DNA from: Paraburkholderia flava
GTDB taxonomy: Bacteria; Pseudomonadota; Gammaproteobacteria; Burkholderiales; Burkholderiaceae
Direction: 5' to 3'
Length of the DNA: 64,000 nucleotides
Assembly (NCBI RefSeq): GCF_004359985.1
Contig: NZ_SMRO01000002.1
Span: 682,001-746,000, forward strand
Positions 1 through 8,958 of this stretch are shown piece after piece. Position 1 is the stretch's first letter. Each line of letters opens with the position of its first letter. The position numbers were made by a program, and so were the translations under genes. Below the pieces are notes generated by a model that was not told the origin of the DNA, ran no database searches, and was given only the letters and a program-made list of their open reading frames with translations.

Positions 1-1
1 G

Positions 2-82
2 CTGCCTGGCGCGGTGCAGTCGAAGAGCTATGTCGTGATGGAGGAAATCAAGGAATCGCTGACGATCGCGGTCGGCGAATAG
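2..82 (+). CDS. C-terminal end of a probable Lrp/AsnC-family regulator (partial)
   Basis: The window opens inside this gene; only the last 26 codons and the TAG stop are present. The visible peptide (LPGAVQSKSYVVMEEIKES, then LTIAVGE) looks like the final beta-alpha element of the AsnC/Lrp ligand-binding (RAM) domain, where a GVxxSxSxVVxxxIK pattern is usual. The DNA-binding part lies upstream of the window, so the assignment rests on a short tail only. Confidence 0.5.
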   Translation: MPGAVQSKSYVVMEEIKESLTIAVGE

Positions 83-138
83 CGCGAAAACCCGCGGAAA
101 TCTGCGGAGCCTGGTGGGCTCGACAAAGCGCGTAAACA

Positions 139-154
139 CTGTATATTTGTACAG
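139..154. promoter_or_regulatory. LexA (SOS) box upstream of the radical SAM gene
   Basis: The sequence CTGTATATTTGTACAG fits the LexA consensus CTGT-N8-ACAG. It lies 26 bp before the ATG of the downstream radical SAM gene, where a repressor would cover the promoter. It differs at one base from the LexA box in front of imuA at 48298-48313 in this same window, which supports recognition by the same host LexA. Confidence 0.85.
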
Positions 155-180
155 TATTTTGTGTTGCCGACGCTACCGCC

Positions 181-1344
181 ATGAACGATCCCGACTCTCC
201 TTCTGACACCGAATTTCCAATCGCGCCACCGGTTCCCCGCAAGGGGCGGGGCGCGGTGACCAACTTGCAGGGCCGTTACGAGGTCGACCAGCGCGAAAAG
301 GTCGACGACGGTTGGCTGTCGTCAGAAGGCGAGGACGGCGAGCCTCGGCCGCTGCGCACACAGGTCTTCGAGGAAAAAGCGAAAAGCATCCTGACCCGCA
401 ATGCGTCGCCGGACATTCCGTTCACGGTTTCGCTGAACCCGTATCGCGGTTGCGAGCACGGCTGTATCTATTGTTTTGCGCGGCCCACGCACAGCTATCT
501 CGGACTGTCGCCGGGGCTCGACTTCGAGAGCCGGATCTACGCGAAGATCAACGCCCCCGAACTGCTCGAACGCGAGCTGTCGAAGAAGTCGTATGTGCCG
601 GAGCCGATCGCACTCGGCGTCGCCACCGATGCATGGCAGCCGGTCGAACGCGATTTGCAGCTCACGCGTCGTGTCATCCAGGTACTGCACGATCGCGGGC
701 AGCCGTTTGCCGCGATCACGAAGTCGTCGCTGATCGAGCGCGATCTGGATCTGCTCGCACCGATGGCCGCGCGCGGGCAGATGATGGCCGCGATCACGAT
801 CACCACACTCGATGCCGATATTGCGCGCACGCTGGAGCCGCGTGCCGCGACGCCGGCGCGTCGGCTGCGCACGATACGGACGCTTGCCGAAGCGGGCGTG
901 CCGGTCGGCGTGAGCATCGCACCGGTTATTCCGTTCGTTACCGAGCAGGACATGGAGCGTGTGCTCGAAGCCTGTGCCGAGGCGGGCGCGACGAACGCGA
1001 GCTATATCGTGTTGCGATTGCCGTGGGAGGTCGCGCCGCTATTCAAGGACTGGCTCGCCGCGCACTTCCCCGACCGCGCCGATCGGGTGATGAGCCGCGT
1101 GCGCGACATGCGGGGTGGGAAGGACTATGACTCGTCGTTTGCCCATCGGATGAAGGGCGAAGGTCTGTGGGCCGATCTGCTGCGGCAGCGATTCCGGCAG
1201 GCTGCGCGACGCCTTCATCTGAACGAGCGCGATCGAGGCATTCTCGACATGTCGCATTTCAAGCGTGCTGAGCGTGCCCAGGCACCGCGCACGGCGGGGG
1301 CTACGAGTGCTAAACCGCCCAGTCCGCAGCTCGATCTGTTCTAG
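181..1344 (+). CDS. PA0069-family radical SAM protein (SplB-like)
   Basis: This 387-residue protein has the radical SAM cluster motif CEHGCIYC (CX3CX2C, about residues 92-99), which binds the [4Fe-4S] cluster that cleaves S-adenosylmethionine. The following residues (FARPTHSYLGLSPG) are typical of the PA0069 group, which is related to spore photoproduct lyase. The substrate is not established. The LexA box just upstream predicts DNA-damage induction, which fits a role in repair or damage tolerance. The gene is monocistronic: the next gene is convergent. The ribosome-binding site is weak. Confidence 0.85.
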   Translation: MNDPDSPSDTEFPIAPPVPRKGRGAVTNLQGRYEVDQREKVDDGWLSSEGEDGEPRPLRTQVFEEKAKSILTRNASPDIPFTVSLNPYRGCEHGCIYCFARPTHSYLGLSPGLDFESRIYAKINAPELLERELSKKSYVPEPIALGVATDAWQPVERDLQLTRRVIQVLHDRGQPFAAITKSSLIERDLDLLAPMAARGQMMAAITITTLDADIARTLEPRAATPARRLRTIRTLAEAGVPVGVSIAPVIPFVTEQDMERVLEACAEAGATNASYIVLRLPWEVAPLFKDWLAAHFPDRADRVMSRVRDMRGGKDYDSSFAHRMKGEGLWADLLRQRFRQAARRLHLNERDRGILDMSHFKRAERAQAPRTAGATSAKPPSPQLDLF

Positions 1345-1359
1345 CTTCGCGCGTTGCTG

Positions 1360-1827
1360 TTACTGCGACAGCGATGTGGTCGCGTTGGCCTGTGATTCGA
1401 AATATGTCTCGAACGACATCGCGAGTCCGGTCATCAGCAGGAACGCTCCGATCAGCAGCGAAAAGATCACGACAAAGACCACCACCCAGCCCGAATGGCT
1501 ACGTTGTTCCGTGTGCGCATTGAACTGCGCGTCCCACTTTTCGTCGGGCCGCAGTCCATAGACGATCGCTGCGAGAAACGCGGCCAGCAACGACACTGCA
1601 CCCGGGATGGCGAGGCACCAGCCGAGCGTCGATGAGCGTTCGGTGATTGCCAGCAGCAGGAAGCCGGGGATGCCGATCAGCGTGCCAGCGATGTGAGCCC
1701 AGCCGTAGATGTCGCGTCGGCCATACAGATAGAACCGGTGCGCGCCGATCGTGCCGAGAAAGAACGCGAGCGCGGCGGTTGCCGTTTTGGAGCGGAAGCG
1801 GGGGGAAGTCGTAGTGACGATGGACAT
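1360..1827 (-). CDS. TM2-domain membrane protein
   Basis: The protein has about 155 residues. An N-terminal TM2 domain shows the GxxGxHRFYLYGRRDIYGW signature in the first 50 residues, followed by two further hydrophobic segments (about 50-90 and 115-145), giving roughly four membrane passes. The start chosen is the ATG at 1827, directly before MSIVTTTSPRF; the frame is open further upstream but without a plausible signal. Function is unknown beyond inner-membrane location. It is convergent with the radical SAM gene. Confidence 0.75.
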   Translation of the reverse strand: MSIVTTTSPRFRSKTATAALAFFLGTIGAHRFYLYGRRDIYGWAHIAGTLIGIPGFLLLAITERSSTLGWCLAIPGAVSLLAAFLAAIVYGLRPDEKWDAQFNAHTEQRSHSGWVVVFVVIFSLLIGAFLLMTGLAMSFETYFESQANATTSLSQ

Positions 1828-1956
1828 GGAGTGACAGGCGGCGGAAAGGAACGGCGAACGGCGCGCTCGCGCGCCGACGCGCATTCTACGCCGCGCGAAC
1901 CGTATCGTACCGTCCGGGTCACGCGACCCTCTGTCGCACGGATCGCGAAGCGCGGA

Positions 1957-3138
1957 TCAATGGGGTGCGCTATAGGTCACACGATAGATCGCGCCCGTGT
2001 AGTCGTCGCTGATCAGCAGCGAGCCGTCGGGCAGCGGCAGCACATCGGCGGGGCGGCCCCAGATGGTTTCGTCCGGCATCAGCCAGCCTGACGCGAACAC
2101 CTCCTGCCGCGCATGACTGCCGTCCGCACTGGCGATTACGCGGACCACGCGGTAGCCGCTCTTCTTGCTGCGGTTCCACGAGCCGTGTTCGGCGATGAAC
2201 ACGTTGTTGCGGTAGTCGGCGGGAAACATCTCGCCTGTATAGAAGCGCATGCCCAGCGACGCGACGTGCGCGCCGAGCTTCGCGACCGGCGGGGTGAACG
2301 CGCTGCATGGCCGCTCGCCGCCGAATTCGGGGTCCGGCGTATCGCCTCCATGGCAATACGGGTAGCCGAAATCCAGGCCGTCGCGGGCGGCGCGGTTGAG
2401 CTTGTCGTCGGGCCGATCGTCGCCGAGCAGATCGCGGCCGTTATCGGTGAACCATAGTTCGTGTGTGACCGGATGCCACGCGAAGCCGACCGTGTTGCGA
2501 ACGCCGCGCGCGATCGTGTCGTAGTGGCTGCCGTCCGCGTTCATCCGGCCGATCATCGCGTAGCGGTTCGGGTCGGGGCGGCAGATGTTGCACGGCGCCC
2601 CCTGCGGCACGTACAGCTTGCCGTCCGGTCCGAATGCGATGAATTTCCAGCCGTGATGACGCTCGGTGGGGAGGTCGTCGGTGATGACAGCCGGCTTCGG
2701 TGGGCTGGCCAGATGCTCGTCGATTGCATCGAAGCGGATGATTTTCGACACCGCGGAGACATACAGCGCGCCGTCATGCCACGCGACGCCAGCCGGCATT
2801 TCAAGGCCAGACGCGATCGTGTAGCGGGCGGCGACGCGCCCGTCCTTGAGCGTCAGCGCATAAACATGGCCGTCGAAGCTGCCGACGTACAGGATGCCTT
2901 TCGGCGACAAAGCCATTTCGCGTGCGGTCGGAACCGCGTCCGATAGCACTTCGATGTGGAAACCCGCCGGTAGCGCGATCCGCTCGACCGGCAGGGCGGC
3001 ATGAGCGGACACCGCCGTCCCGACGACCAGCCAGGCCGCCGCCATCTTCGCAACCCGCGCCAGATGGCCGCGCAGGCGTCGCCGACACCCCGTCGAAGCC
3101 GACGCCGGCGCGTAGGCGCCGGATAATGTGGTTTTCAC
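1957..3138 (-). CDS. PQQ-dependent sugar dehydrogenase-like periplasmic beta-propeller
   Basis: The 393-residue protein has an N-terminal signal peptide (hydrophobic stretch about residues 33-46, AAAWLVVGTAVSAHA) and a soluble domain of the soluble glucose/sorbosone dehydrogenase family. Typical segments are LPAGFHIEVLSD near the mature N terminus, GRDLLGDDRPDDKLN, DFGYPYCHGGDTPDPEF and FIAEHGSWNRS. The start is GTG at 3138, preceded by a good Shine-Dalgarno AAGGAG. It would oxidise a sugar in the periplasm using PQQ; the substrate cannot be read from sequence. It is divergent from rpsP. Confidence 0.8.
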   Translation of the reverse strand: MKTTLSGAYAPASASTGCRRRLRGHLARVAKMAAAWLVVGTAVSAHAALPVERIALPAGFHIEVLSDAVPTAREMALSPKGILYVGSFDGHVYALTLKDGRVAARYTIASGLEMPAGVAWHDGALYVSAVSKIIRFDAIDEHLASPPKPAVITDDLPTERHHGWKFIAFGPDGKLYVPQGAPCNICRPDPNRYAMIGRMNADGSHYDTIARGVRNTVGFAWHPVTHELWFTDNGRDLLGDDRPDDKLNRAARDGLDFGYPYCHGGDTPDPEFGGERPCSAFTPPVAKLGAHVASLGMRFYTGEMFPADYRNNVFIAEHGSWNRSKKSGYRVVRVIASADGSHARQEVFASGWLMPDETIWGRPADVLPLPDGSLLISDDYTGAIYRVTYSAPH

Positions 3139-3233
3139 GCGCGCTCCTTCATGATCAGACGATTGCCGGTGGCCCTGGACGCCGGGTTGTATCGCCGGCG
3201 CGACCCATCGAGCCAGTTTATCCCGGTAAGTGT

Positions 3234-3262
3234 TTGTTATGGCTTTGGTTTCCAGCTATAAT
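3234..3262 (+). promoter_or_regulatory. Sigma70 promoter of the rpsP operon
   Basis: A -35 hexamer TTGTTA (3234-3239) and a perfect -10 TATAAT (3257-3262) are separated by 17 bp and point toward rpsP. Transcription should start near 3269, giving a leader of about 40 nt before the rpsP ATG. Confidence 0.75.
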
Positions 3263-3307
3263 CTCGCGTTTCAGCAGTTCCGAACCCCGGTTTTCAAGGA
3301 TTCCAGT

Positions 3308-3565
3308 ATGGTCATCATCCGCTTGGCTCGTGGCGGCTCGAAGAAGCGCCCGTTCTACAACATCGTCGCAACCGATTCGCGTAACCGTCGTGACGGCCGC
3401 TTCATCGAACGCGTCGGCTTCTACAACCCGATCGCTACGAAGGGCGAATCGCTGCGTATCGCGCAGGATCGTCTGACGTACTGGCAAGGCGTGGGCGCGC
3501 AACTGTCGCCGACCGTCGAGCGTCTCGTGAAGGAAGCGCAAAAGGCGCAACCGGCTGCTGTTTAA
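3308..3565 (+). CDS. rpsP: 30S ribosomal protein S16
   Basis: The 85-residue protein begins [20 protein letters not shown] and contains [19 protein letters not shown], both diagnostic of bS16. The ATG at 3308 follows an AAGGA Shine-Dalgarno; the frame is open upstream but the family start is this one. It is first in the rpsP-rimM-trmD-rplS operon, the usual order in betaproteobacteria. Confidence 0.98.
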   Translation: MVIIRLARGGSKKRPFYNIVATDSRNRRDGRFIERVGFYNPIATKGESLRIAQDRLTYWQGVGAQLSPTVERLVKEAQKAQPAAV

Positions 3566-3670
3566 TGCCGGCTGGTACAGGCATCGGCGGTAATGGTGAC
3601 GGCCAGATGGCCGGCGCCCGTCAACCGGTGCATGGATGTAAATCGCTCCGGCGTGCTTCGAGGGTAGTCC

Positions 3671-4393
3671 ATGTCTACGCGTGATTCCGACGGCTCCGGC
3701 CGCACTGGTGCCAGCGCGTCGGCGACCGAAGCCCCGTTCGGTGCGTTTGTCCGCAAGCCGGTCAAGGCGGGTGGGCAGAAAAAATCTTCGACGGCTGCTT
3801 CGGCAACTGAACAGTCGATGCGCGTCGAGTCGGCGGAAAGCTGGCCTGCCGATGCGATCGAAGTCGGTGCGATCGTCGATGCGTATGGCCTGAAGGGCTG
3901 GGTCAAGGTAGCCGCGCATGCGGATGCCGGGCACGGCGGCGACGCGCTGCTGAGTGCGACCCGCTGGTGGCTGTTGAAGGGACGCGATGCGAATCCGGAG
4001 CGCAAGTCGGCTGCGGTGCGCGAAGCGAAAATCCATTCCGACAGCATCGTCGCTCAACTGGCCGGTACGGACGATCGCGATGCAGCGGTGGCACTGCGCG
4101 GTTGCCGTATCTACGTCAGTCGTGGCGAGTTTCCCGCGCTCGATGCCGACGAGTTTTACTGGGTGGACCTGGTTGGCCTCGCCGTCGTGAATCTGACCGG
4201 CGTCGAGCTCGGCAAGGTCGCCGGCATGATCGACAACGGCGCCCATTCGGTGCTGCGCGTCGAATACGCGATAACCGACAAGGACGGCAAACCGGCAAGC
4301 GCCGAGCGTCTGATCCCCTTCGTCGGCGTGTACGTCAAAACTGTGGACCAGGCGACGAAGCAGATTACCGTCGACTGGGAAGCCGATTACTGA
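3671..4393 (+). CDS. rimM: Ribosome maturation factor RimM
   Basis: The 240-residue protein carries a low-complexity N-terminal extension of about 60 residues, common in Burkholderia, followed by the RimM N-domain ([16 protein letters not shown]) and the PRC-barrel C-domain with its FYWVDLVG segment. RimM helps assemble the 30S head and binds S19. It sits between rpsP and trmD as expected. Confidence 0.96.
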   Translation: MSTRDSDGSGRTGASASATEAPFGAFVRKPVKAGGQKKSSTAASATEQSMRVESAESWPADAIEVGAIVDAYGLKGWVKVAAHADAGHGGDALLSATRWWLLKGRDANPERKSAAVREAKIHSDSIVAQLAGTDDRDAAVALRGCRIYVSRGEFPALDADEFYWVDLVGLAVVNLTGVELGKVAGMIDNGAHSVLRVEYAITDKDGKPASAERLIPFVGVYVKTVDQATKQITVDWEADY

Positions 4394-4429
4394 ACCGGTC
4401 GACCGGTGTTTCGCTGAACGGAGAGGGCG

Positions 4430-5197
4430 ATGCAGTTCGATGTCGTGACGCTCTTCCCCGAGATGTTTCGCGCGCTGACCGACTGGGGTATTACGAGCCG
4501 GGCCGTGAAGCAGTCGCGTTACGGATTGCGAACGTGGAATCCTCGCGATTTCACCGTCGACAACTACCGTACGATCGACGATCGTCCATACGGCGGCGGC
4601 CCCGGCATGGTGATGCTGGCAAAACCGCTGGAAGACGCGATCGGTGCGGCGAAAGCCGCTCAAGCCGAGCAGGGCATCGCGGCACCGCGTGTCGTGATGA
4701 TGTCGCCGCAAGGTGGGACGCTGAATCACGAGGGTGTGATGCGGCTTGCCGCCGAACCCGGTCTGATCGTGCTGTGCGGTCGCTACGAAGCGATCGACCA
4801 GCGGCTGATCGACCGGTGTGTCGACGAAGAAATCAGTCTCGGCGATTTCGTGTTGTCCGGCGGCGAGTTGCCGGCGATGGCGATGATGGATGCCATCGTG
4901 CGTCAGTTGCCGGGCGTGCTGAACGATGCGCAGTCGGCGGTGCAGGACAGTTTTGTCGACGGCCTGCTCGATTGTCCGCATTACACGCGGCCCGAAGAGT
5001 ACGACGGTGTGCGCGTCCCCGACGTGCTGATCGGCGGGCATCACGCGGAAATCATGCAGTGGCGACGCCGCGAAGCGTTGCGCAACACGTTGCTGAAGCG
5101 GCCCGATCTGATTGCACGGGCAAGAAAGAACAAGATGTTGAGTCGTGCCGACGAGGTATGGCTCACTACTCTCGCGAAGGAAGCGTCCAAGGCTTGA
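4430..5197 (+). CDS. trmD: tRNA (guanine-N1-)-methyltransferase
   Basis: The 255-residue protein is a SPOUT-class methyltransferase that makes m1G37 in tRNAs. It begins [16 protein letters not shown] and shows [11 protein letters not shown], the knot segments [11 protein letters not shown] and [16 protein letters not shown], and the C-terminal [10 protein letters not shown]. It lies 36 bp after rimM and upstream of rplS in the same operon. Confidence 0.98.
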   Translation: MQFDVVTLFPEMFRALTDWGITSRAVKQSRYGLRTWNPRDFTVDNYRTIDDRPYGGGPGMVMLAKPLEDAIGAAKAAQAEQGIAAPRVVMMSPQGGTLNHEGVMRLAAEPGLIVLCGRYEAIDQRLIDRCVDEEISLGDFVLSGGELPAMAMMDAIVRQLPGVLNDAQSAVQDSFVDGLLDCPHYTRPEEYDGVRVPDVLIGGHHAEIMQWRRREALRNTLLKRPDLIARARKNKMLSRADEVWLTTLAKEASKA

Positions 5198-5353
5198 TGC
5201 CGTGGCGTTCCGGGCGGGAACCAGGCGGTGCCGTTCATGCGTGAACGGTGCCAGTTGTGAACCCATCCTCTATCGGGGCCGTAGCCGCGCGTGACAGGCA
5301 GTTCCACGCAAGGCAGGTACGAACGCCGACAAGATGGCACCAGGAGTCAGTCA

Positions 5354-5740
5354 ATGAATCTGATTGCAAAACTCGAGCAGGAAGAAATCGAGCGCGCGCT
5401 CGCAGGCAAGACCATTCCCGAATTCGCCCCCGGCGATACGGTGATCGTGAGCGTGAACGTGGTTGAAGGTACGCGCAAGCGCGTTCAGGCATACGAAGGC
5501 GTCGTGATCGCGAAGCGTAACCGTGGCCTGAATTCGTCGTTCATCGTCCGCAAGATTTCGTCGGGCGAAGGCGTCGAGCGGACTTTCCAGACGTACTCGC
5601 CGCTGCTGGCGAGCATCGTCGTGAAGCGCCGCGGCGATGTGCGTCGTGCAAAGCTTTACTACCTGCGCGACCGTTCGGGCAAGTCGGCCCGGATCAAGGA
5701 AAAGCTCGTGTCGAAAGACCGCGCGGCTTCCCAGCAGTAA
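5354..5740 (+). CDS. rplS: 50S ribosomal protein L19
   Basis: The 128-residue bL19 starts [16 protein letters not shown] and contains [20 protein letters not shown] and [12 protein letters not shown]. The start is the ATG at 5354 after CAGGAG; in-frame codons upstream are not part of the family. It closes the operon and is followed directly by a terminator. Confidence 0.98.
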   Translation: MNLIAKLEQEEIERALAGKTIPEFAPGDTVIVSVNVVEGTRKRVQAYEGVVIAKRNRGLNSSFIVRKISSGEGVERTFQTYSPLLASIVVKRRGDVRRAKLYYLRDRSGKSARIKEKLVSKDRAASQQ

Positions 5741-5750
5741 AAGCTGTAAG

Positions 5751-5778
5751 AAAAAGCACCCGTCCCGGGTGCTTTTTT
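5751..5778 (+). terminator. Rho-independent terminator after rplS
   Basis: A perfect inverted repeat AAAAAGCACCCG / CGGGTGCTTTTT with a 3-nt loop ends in a run of T residues, 10 bp after the rplS stop. It closes the rpsP-rimM-trmD-rplS operon. Confidence 0.9.
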
Positions 5779-5831
5779 CATTGGCGAGGCAAAATACGTT
5801 TATTCCAGATTGCCTGCGCCGAGAGTCCCGT

Positions 5832-6512
5832 TTGATCCGTCCAGTCTTCGAACCCGAAACCCTGCCCATCGAATCCACCGGCACCGATCTGCCGCCGGTC
5901 GCGCCGGGACGTCTGACGCCCGATGGTTTGCGGGCGCGGTTCGAACAGCGGCTGCCCTGGGACACGGAGCCCGTCGAAGGTCGTTGGCGTGAAGTCGGCG
6001 ATCCGCGTGTGGCCGCAGTGCTGGTGCCGCTCGTCGTCCGTGAAACCGGGTTGACCGTCCTGCTGACCCAGCGCGCCGACCATCTAAACGATCACGCTGG
6101 CCAGGTGAGCTTTCCCGGTGGCCGCGAAGAACCGCACGATGCCGATGCAACCGCGACCGCGCTACGCGAAGCGCGCGAAGAGGTCGGTCTCGACCCGGCC
6201 CGCGTCGAAGTGCTAGGTGCGTTGCCGGACTATCTGACCGGCACTGGCTTTCGCGTGACGCCCGTGGTCGGCCTCGTTCATCCGCCGTTCACAGTCGAAG
6301 CCGATACGCTTGAAGTCGCTGAGATCTTCGAAGTGCCGCTCAGCTTCCTGATGGACCCCGGGCATCACGAGGTGAGGGTGTTTCGCTGGGAAGGCGGCGA
6401 GCGCCGCTTTTTCGCGATGCCGTATCCGCGCAGCGAAGGCGGTGGTCATTACTTCGTCTGGGGTGCGACGGCCGGCATGCTGCGCAATTTCTATCGTTTT
6501 CTCGCCGCGTGA
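5832..6512 (+). CDS. NUDIX hydrolase, CoA pyrophosphatase type
   Basis: The protein has about 226 residues from a TTG start at 5832, preceded by GAGAG; no ATG lies at the natural family start, so the start is tentative. It contains an intact NUDIX box, GGREEPHDADATATALREAR followed by EEVGL, preceded by QRADHLNDHAGQVSFPGG, which is characteristic of the NudL/CoA pyrophosphatase group. It probably hydrolyses CoA or oxidised CoA to 4'-phosphopantetheine and 3',5'-ADP. Confidence 0.85.
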   Translation: MIRPVFEPETLPIESTGTDLPPVAPGRLTPDGLRARFEQRLPWDTEPVEGRWREVGDPRVAAVLVPLVVRETGLTVLLTQRADHLNDHAGQVSFPGGREEPHDADATATALREAREEVGLDPARVEVLGALPDYLTGTGFRVTPVVGLVHPPFTVEADTLEVAEIFEVPLSFLMDPGHHEVRVFRWEGGERRFFAMPYPRSEGGGHYFVWGATAGMLRNFYRFLAA

Positions 6513-6625
6513 TCCGTGCGGTGTGACTGGGTACGACAGGTTTGTAAGTGCACCGCTCAGCGGCATCCGACCCTGTGCTATCGTTACAACACAATCGCTA
6601 ATACTCGAATGGCACGGCGCATCGC

Positions 6626-7564
6626 ATGACTTTTTTCTCCGTACTGCTGGCTCTCATCATCGAACAGATGCGTGCGCTGTCGCCGAACAATCCGGTGTCG
6701 GCGCTGCTTCACTATCACGCGGAGTCGGCGGCGCACGGGTTCGATGCCGGTAAGCCGAAGCACGGCATTCTCGCGTGGCTCGTGGTCGTGTTGCCGTGGA
6801 CGCTCGCCGTCGCGTTGATCTACTACGTGCTGTACCGGATCAATTTCGTGCTGGCGTTCTTGTGGAACGTCGTGATCGTCTACTTCACGCTCGGCTTCCG
6901 GCAGTTCAGCCATTACTTCACCGACATCCATCTCGCGCTGAACAACGACGACGTGCCGCGTGCGCGTGAAGTTCTCGCCGAGTGGACCGGTATCGATACC
7001 GTCGACATGCCCGTCAGCGAGATCGTCCGTCACACGCTGATCCACGCGGTCGTCGCGTCGCATCGTCATGTGTTCGGTGTGTTCTTCTGGTTCCTCGTGC
7101 CGATCGGACCGGCCGGCGCGGTGCTGTACCGGATCGCCGAATACCTGGCGCGTACATGGTCGGAGCCTGCGGTCGATCGCACCGCCGCGTTCTCGACGTT
7201 CGCGCAGCGCGCGTTCTTCGTGATCGACTGGATACCGGCACGGTTGACGTCGCTCGGCTTCGCGATCGTCGGTAATTTCGAGGATGCGATTTACGCGTGG
7301 CGCAATCACGCGCGGCAGTGGCCCGATCCGAACGATGGCGTGCTGCTCGCGGCGGGTAGCGGTGCGCTCGGCGCGCGGCTCTCCGGCCCGCTCGCCGAGC
7401 AGTCGAGTCTCGATGCACTCGCGACCGGCGATGGCGGCCCGATGCAGGTCGGCGACGACTGCACGCCGCGCACGCTGCAATCGGCGGTCGGGCTTGTGTG
7501 GCGCGCGGTGATCCTGTGGATGATCCTGCTGCTGATGCTGACCATCGCGGTGTGGCTCGCGTAG
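6626..7564 (+). CDS. CobD/CbiB-family membrane protein
   Basis: The 312-residue protein has several hydrophobic segments (about residues 50-90, 148-175 and 292-310) and the CobD/CbiB family pattern near LGFRQFSHYFTDIHLAL and LAEWTGIDT. Although related to adenosylcobinamide-phosphate synthase, this stand-alone betaproteobacterial version has no cobalamin genes next to it, so a cobalamin role is not shown. It is followed by a strong terminator. Confidence 0.75.
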   Translation: MTFFSVLLALIIEQMRALSPNNPVSALLHYHAESAAHGFDAGKPKHGILAWLVVVLPWTLAVALIYYVLYRINFVLAFLWNVVIVYFTLGFRQFSHYFTDIHLALNNDDVPRAREVLAEWTGIDTVDMPVSEIVRHTLIHAVVASHRHVFGVFFWFLVPIGPAGAVLYRIAEYLARTWSEPAVDRTAAFSTFAQRAFFVIDWIPARLTSLGFAIVGNFEDAIYAWRNHARQWPDPNDGVLLAAGSGALGARLSGPLAEQSSLDALATGDGGPMQVGDDCTPRTLQSAVGLVWRAVILWMILLLMLTIAVWLA

Positions 7565-7585
7565 AACACGCAACGCGCTACGAAA

Positions 7586-7623
7586 AAAAGAGAGAGGCCG
7601 GCTTGTCCGGCCTCTCTCTTTTC
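7586..7623. terminator. Bidirectional Rho-independent terminator
   Basis: The perfect 16-bp stem AAAAGAGAGAGGCCGG / CCGGCCTCTCTCTTTT has a 5-nt loop. It lies between the convergent CobD-like gene and the DUF2007 gene and can end both transcripts. Confidence 0.9.
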
Positions 7624-7646
7624 TGCAAACGAATGTGCAAACGAAT

Positions 7647-7970
7647 TCAGTCCCGCAGCGGATTGCGCGCGGTCCCGCACTGCCAGCACACGGTGAATTG
7701 CGCCTCCAGCGTCTCGCCGCATCCTTCACAACGCCAGCTGGGCGCACCATCGGCAGGCCCGCGCGACGCCGCGTCGATCAATCTTCGCGCAAGCGCTTCG
7801 TCGCGATCGTCCATGAGCCACAGTTCCGGCGCGCACTGATCCGCCGGAATTTCACCGAGCGCGCCGTTCAGATAGCGGTTGTGCAACTCGCACGCGATGC
7901 CCGCGGTCGCCAGCAGGTTGATCCAGTGCTGGCCGATCAGCAGATTCGGTGCGCGCGTCAGCTTCAGCAT
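7647..7970 (-). CDS. DUF2007 / zinc-ribbon protein
   Basis: The 107-residue protein has an N-terminal DUF2007 (putative signal-transducing) domain, about residues 1-75, with RAPNLLIGQHWINLLATAGI. A C-terminal zinc ribbon follows, in which CEGCGE and CWQCG supply four cysteines. The start is the ATG at 7970 (MLKLTRAPN). It lies downstream of rsgA on the same strand and may be cotranscribed. Function is unknown. Confidence 0.75.
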   Translation of the reverse strand: MLKLTRAPNLLIGQHWINLLATAGIACELHNRYLNGALGEIPADQCAPELWLMDDRDEALARRLIDAASRGPADGAPSWRCEGCGETLEAQFTVCWQCGTARNPLRD

Positions 7971-7998
7971 GGGTCGCAGAATAAAAGGAGGAGCCGCA

Positions 7999-8958
7999 TC
8001 AGCGGACGATCTGACTCGCCTCATGCACAAGCTGCGTGTACAGCGCATGCCGTTCGCGCGCGATCCGGCCGTCGGCGACCGCTTCGAGAATCGCGCAGCC
8101 CGGTTCCTGCAGATGATGGCAATTGTAGAAGCGGCAGTGCGGCAGCAGCGGCCTGAACTCCGGGAACGCTCGCTCGAGCCGTCCTTCGGTCAGATGATGC
8201 AGCCCGAACTCCTGGAACCCCGGCGAATCGATCAGCGCACCGCCGCCCTGCAACGGATAAAGCCGCGTGAAGGTCGTCGTATGGCGGCCGCTGTTGAGCG
8301 CGGTCGAGATTTCGCGCGTGGCGACTTCCGCGTCCGGGATCAGCAGGTTCACGAGCGTCGATTTGCCCATCCCCGATTGCCCGAGCAGCAGCGTCGAGTG
8401 ATCGTGCAGATGCTCGGCGAGGATCGCGTGCGCCGCATCGGGCTGTGCCTTGATCGACACTTCGAGCACCGGATAACCCAGCGCGCGATATCGCTCGAGA
8501 CGCGCACGCGCACCGTCCAGCTGCGCCTCGACGTCGATCTTGTTGAGGACGATCAGCGGCTTGAGTTCATTCGCCTCGGCGGCGACGAGTGCGCGGCCGA
8601 GCAGGTCTTCGCTGAAATGCGGCTCGGTGGCGAGCACGATCAGCAGCTGATCCAGATTGGCCGCGAAGAGCTTCGACTTGTACTGATCCGATCGATAGAG
8701 CAGGTTGCGCCGCTCGCCGATCTCGACGATCACGCCCTGGTCCGCCGATGTCGATTCATACGCGACGCGATCGCCGACAGCGACCTCGCTGCGCTTGCCG
8801 CGCGGGAAGCATTGCAACGCGGCGCCGCCGTCTTCGGGAACCACGAGATAGTGACGACCATGCGCGGCGACCACGAGGCCATGCATCCGCTCGCCGACAG
8901 CCCGGCTGTTACCCGACGCAGAAGCCCCGCGCCCCGCCTTCGATGCGCGGCCCGTCAT
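7999..8958 (-). CDS. rsgA: Ribosome small-subunit GTPase RsgA
   Basis: The 319-residue protein is a circularly permuted GTPase that acts in late 30S assembly. It has an N-terminal OB-fold, the G4 motif NKID before the P-loop GQSGMGKST, a G3-like DSPG, and a C-terminal zinc site [14 protein letters not shown]. Its ATG overlaps the stop of the M48 peptidase gene (ATGA), so the two are translationally coupled. Confidence 0.96.
   Translation of the reverse strand: MTGRASKAGRGASASGNSRAVGERMHGLVVAAHGRHYLVVPEDGGAALQCFPRGKRSEVAVGDRVAYESTSADQGVIVEIGERRNLLYRSDQYKSKLFAANLDQLLIVLATEPHFSEDLLGRALVAAEANELKPLIVLNKIDVEAQLDGARARLERYRALGYPVLEVSIKAQPDAAHAILAEHLHDHSTLLLGQSGMGKSTLVNLLIPDAEVATREISTALNSGRHTTTFTRLYPLQGGGALIDSPGFQEFGLHHLTEGRLERAFPEFRPLLPHCRFYNCHHLQEPGCAILEAVADGRIARERHALYTQLVHEASQIVR

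Noticed and set aside
3218..5266. A 682-codon open frame on the minus strand
   Set aside because: It lies antisense to rpsP, rimM and trmD, which are certain genes; the peptide has no family features and reflects high G+C.
6584..7750. A 388-codon minus-strand open frame
   Set aside because: It is antisense to the CobD-like gene and its terminator and is rich in R, H and A as shadow frames are.
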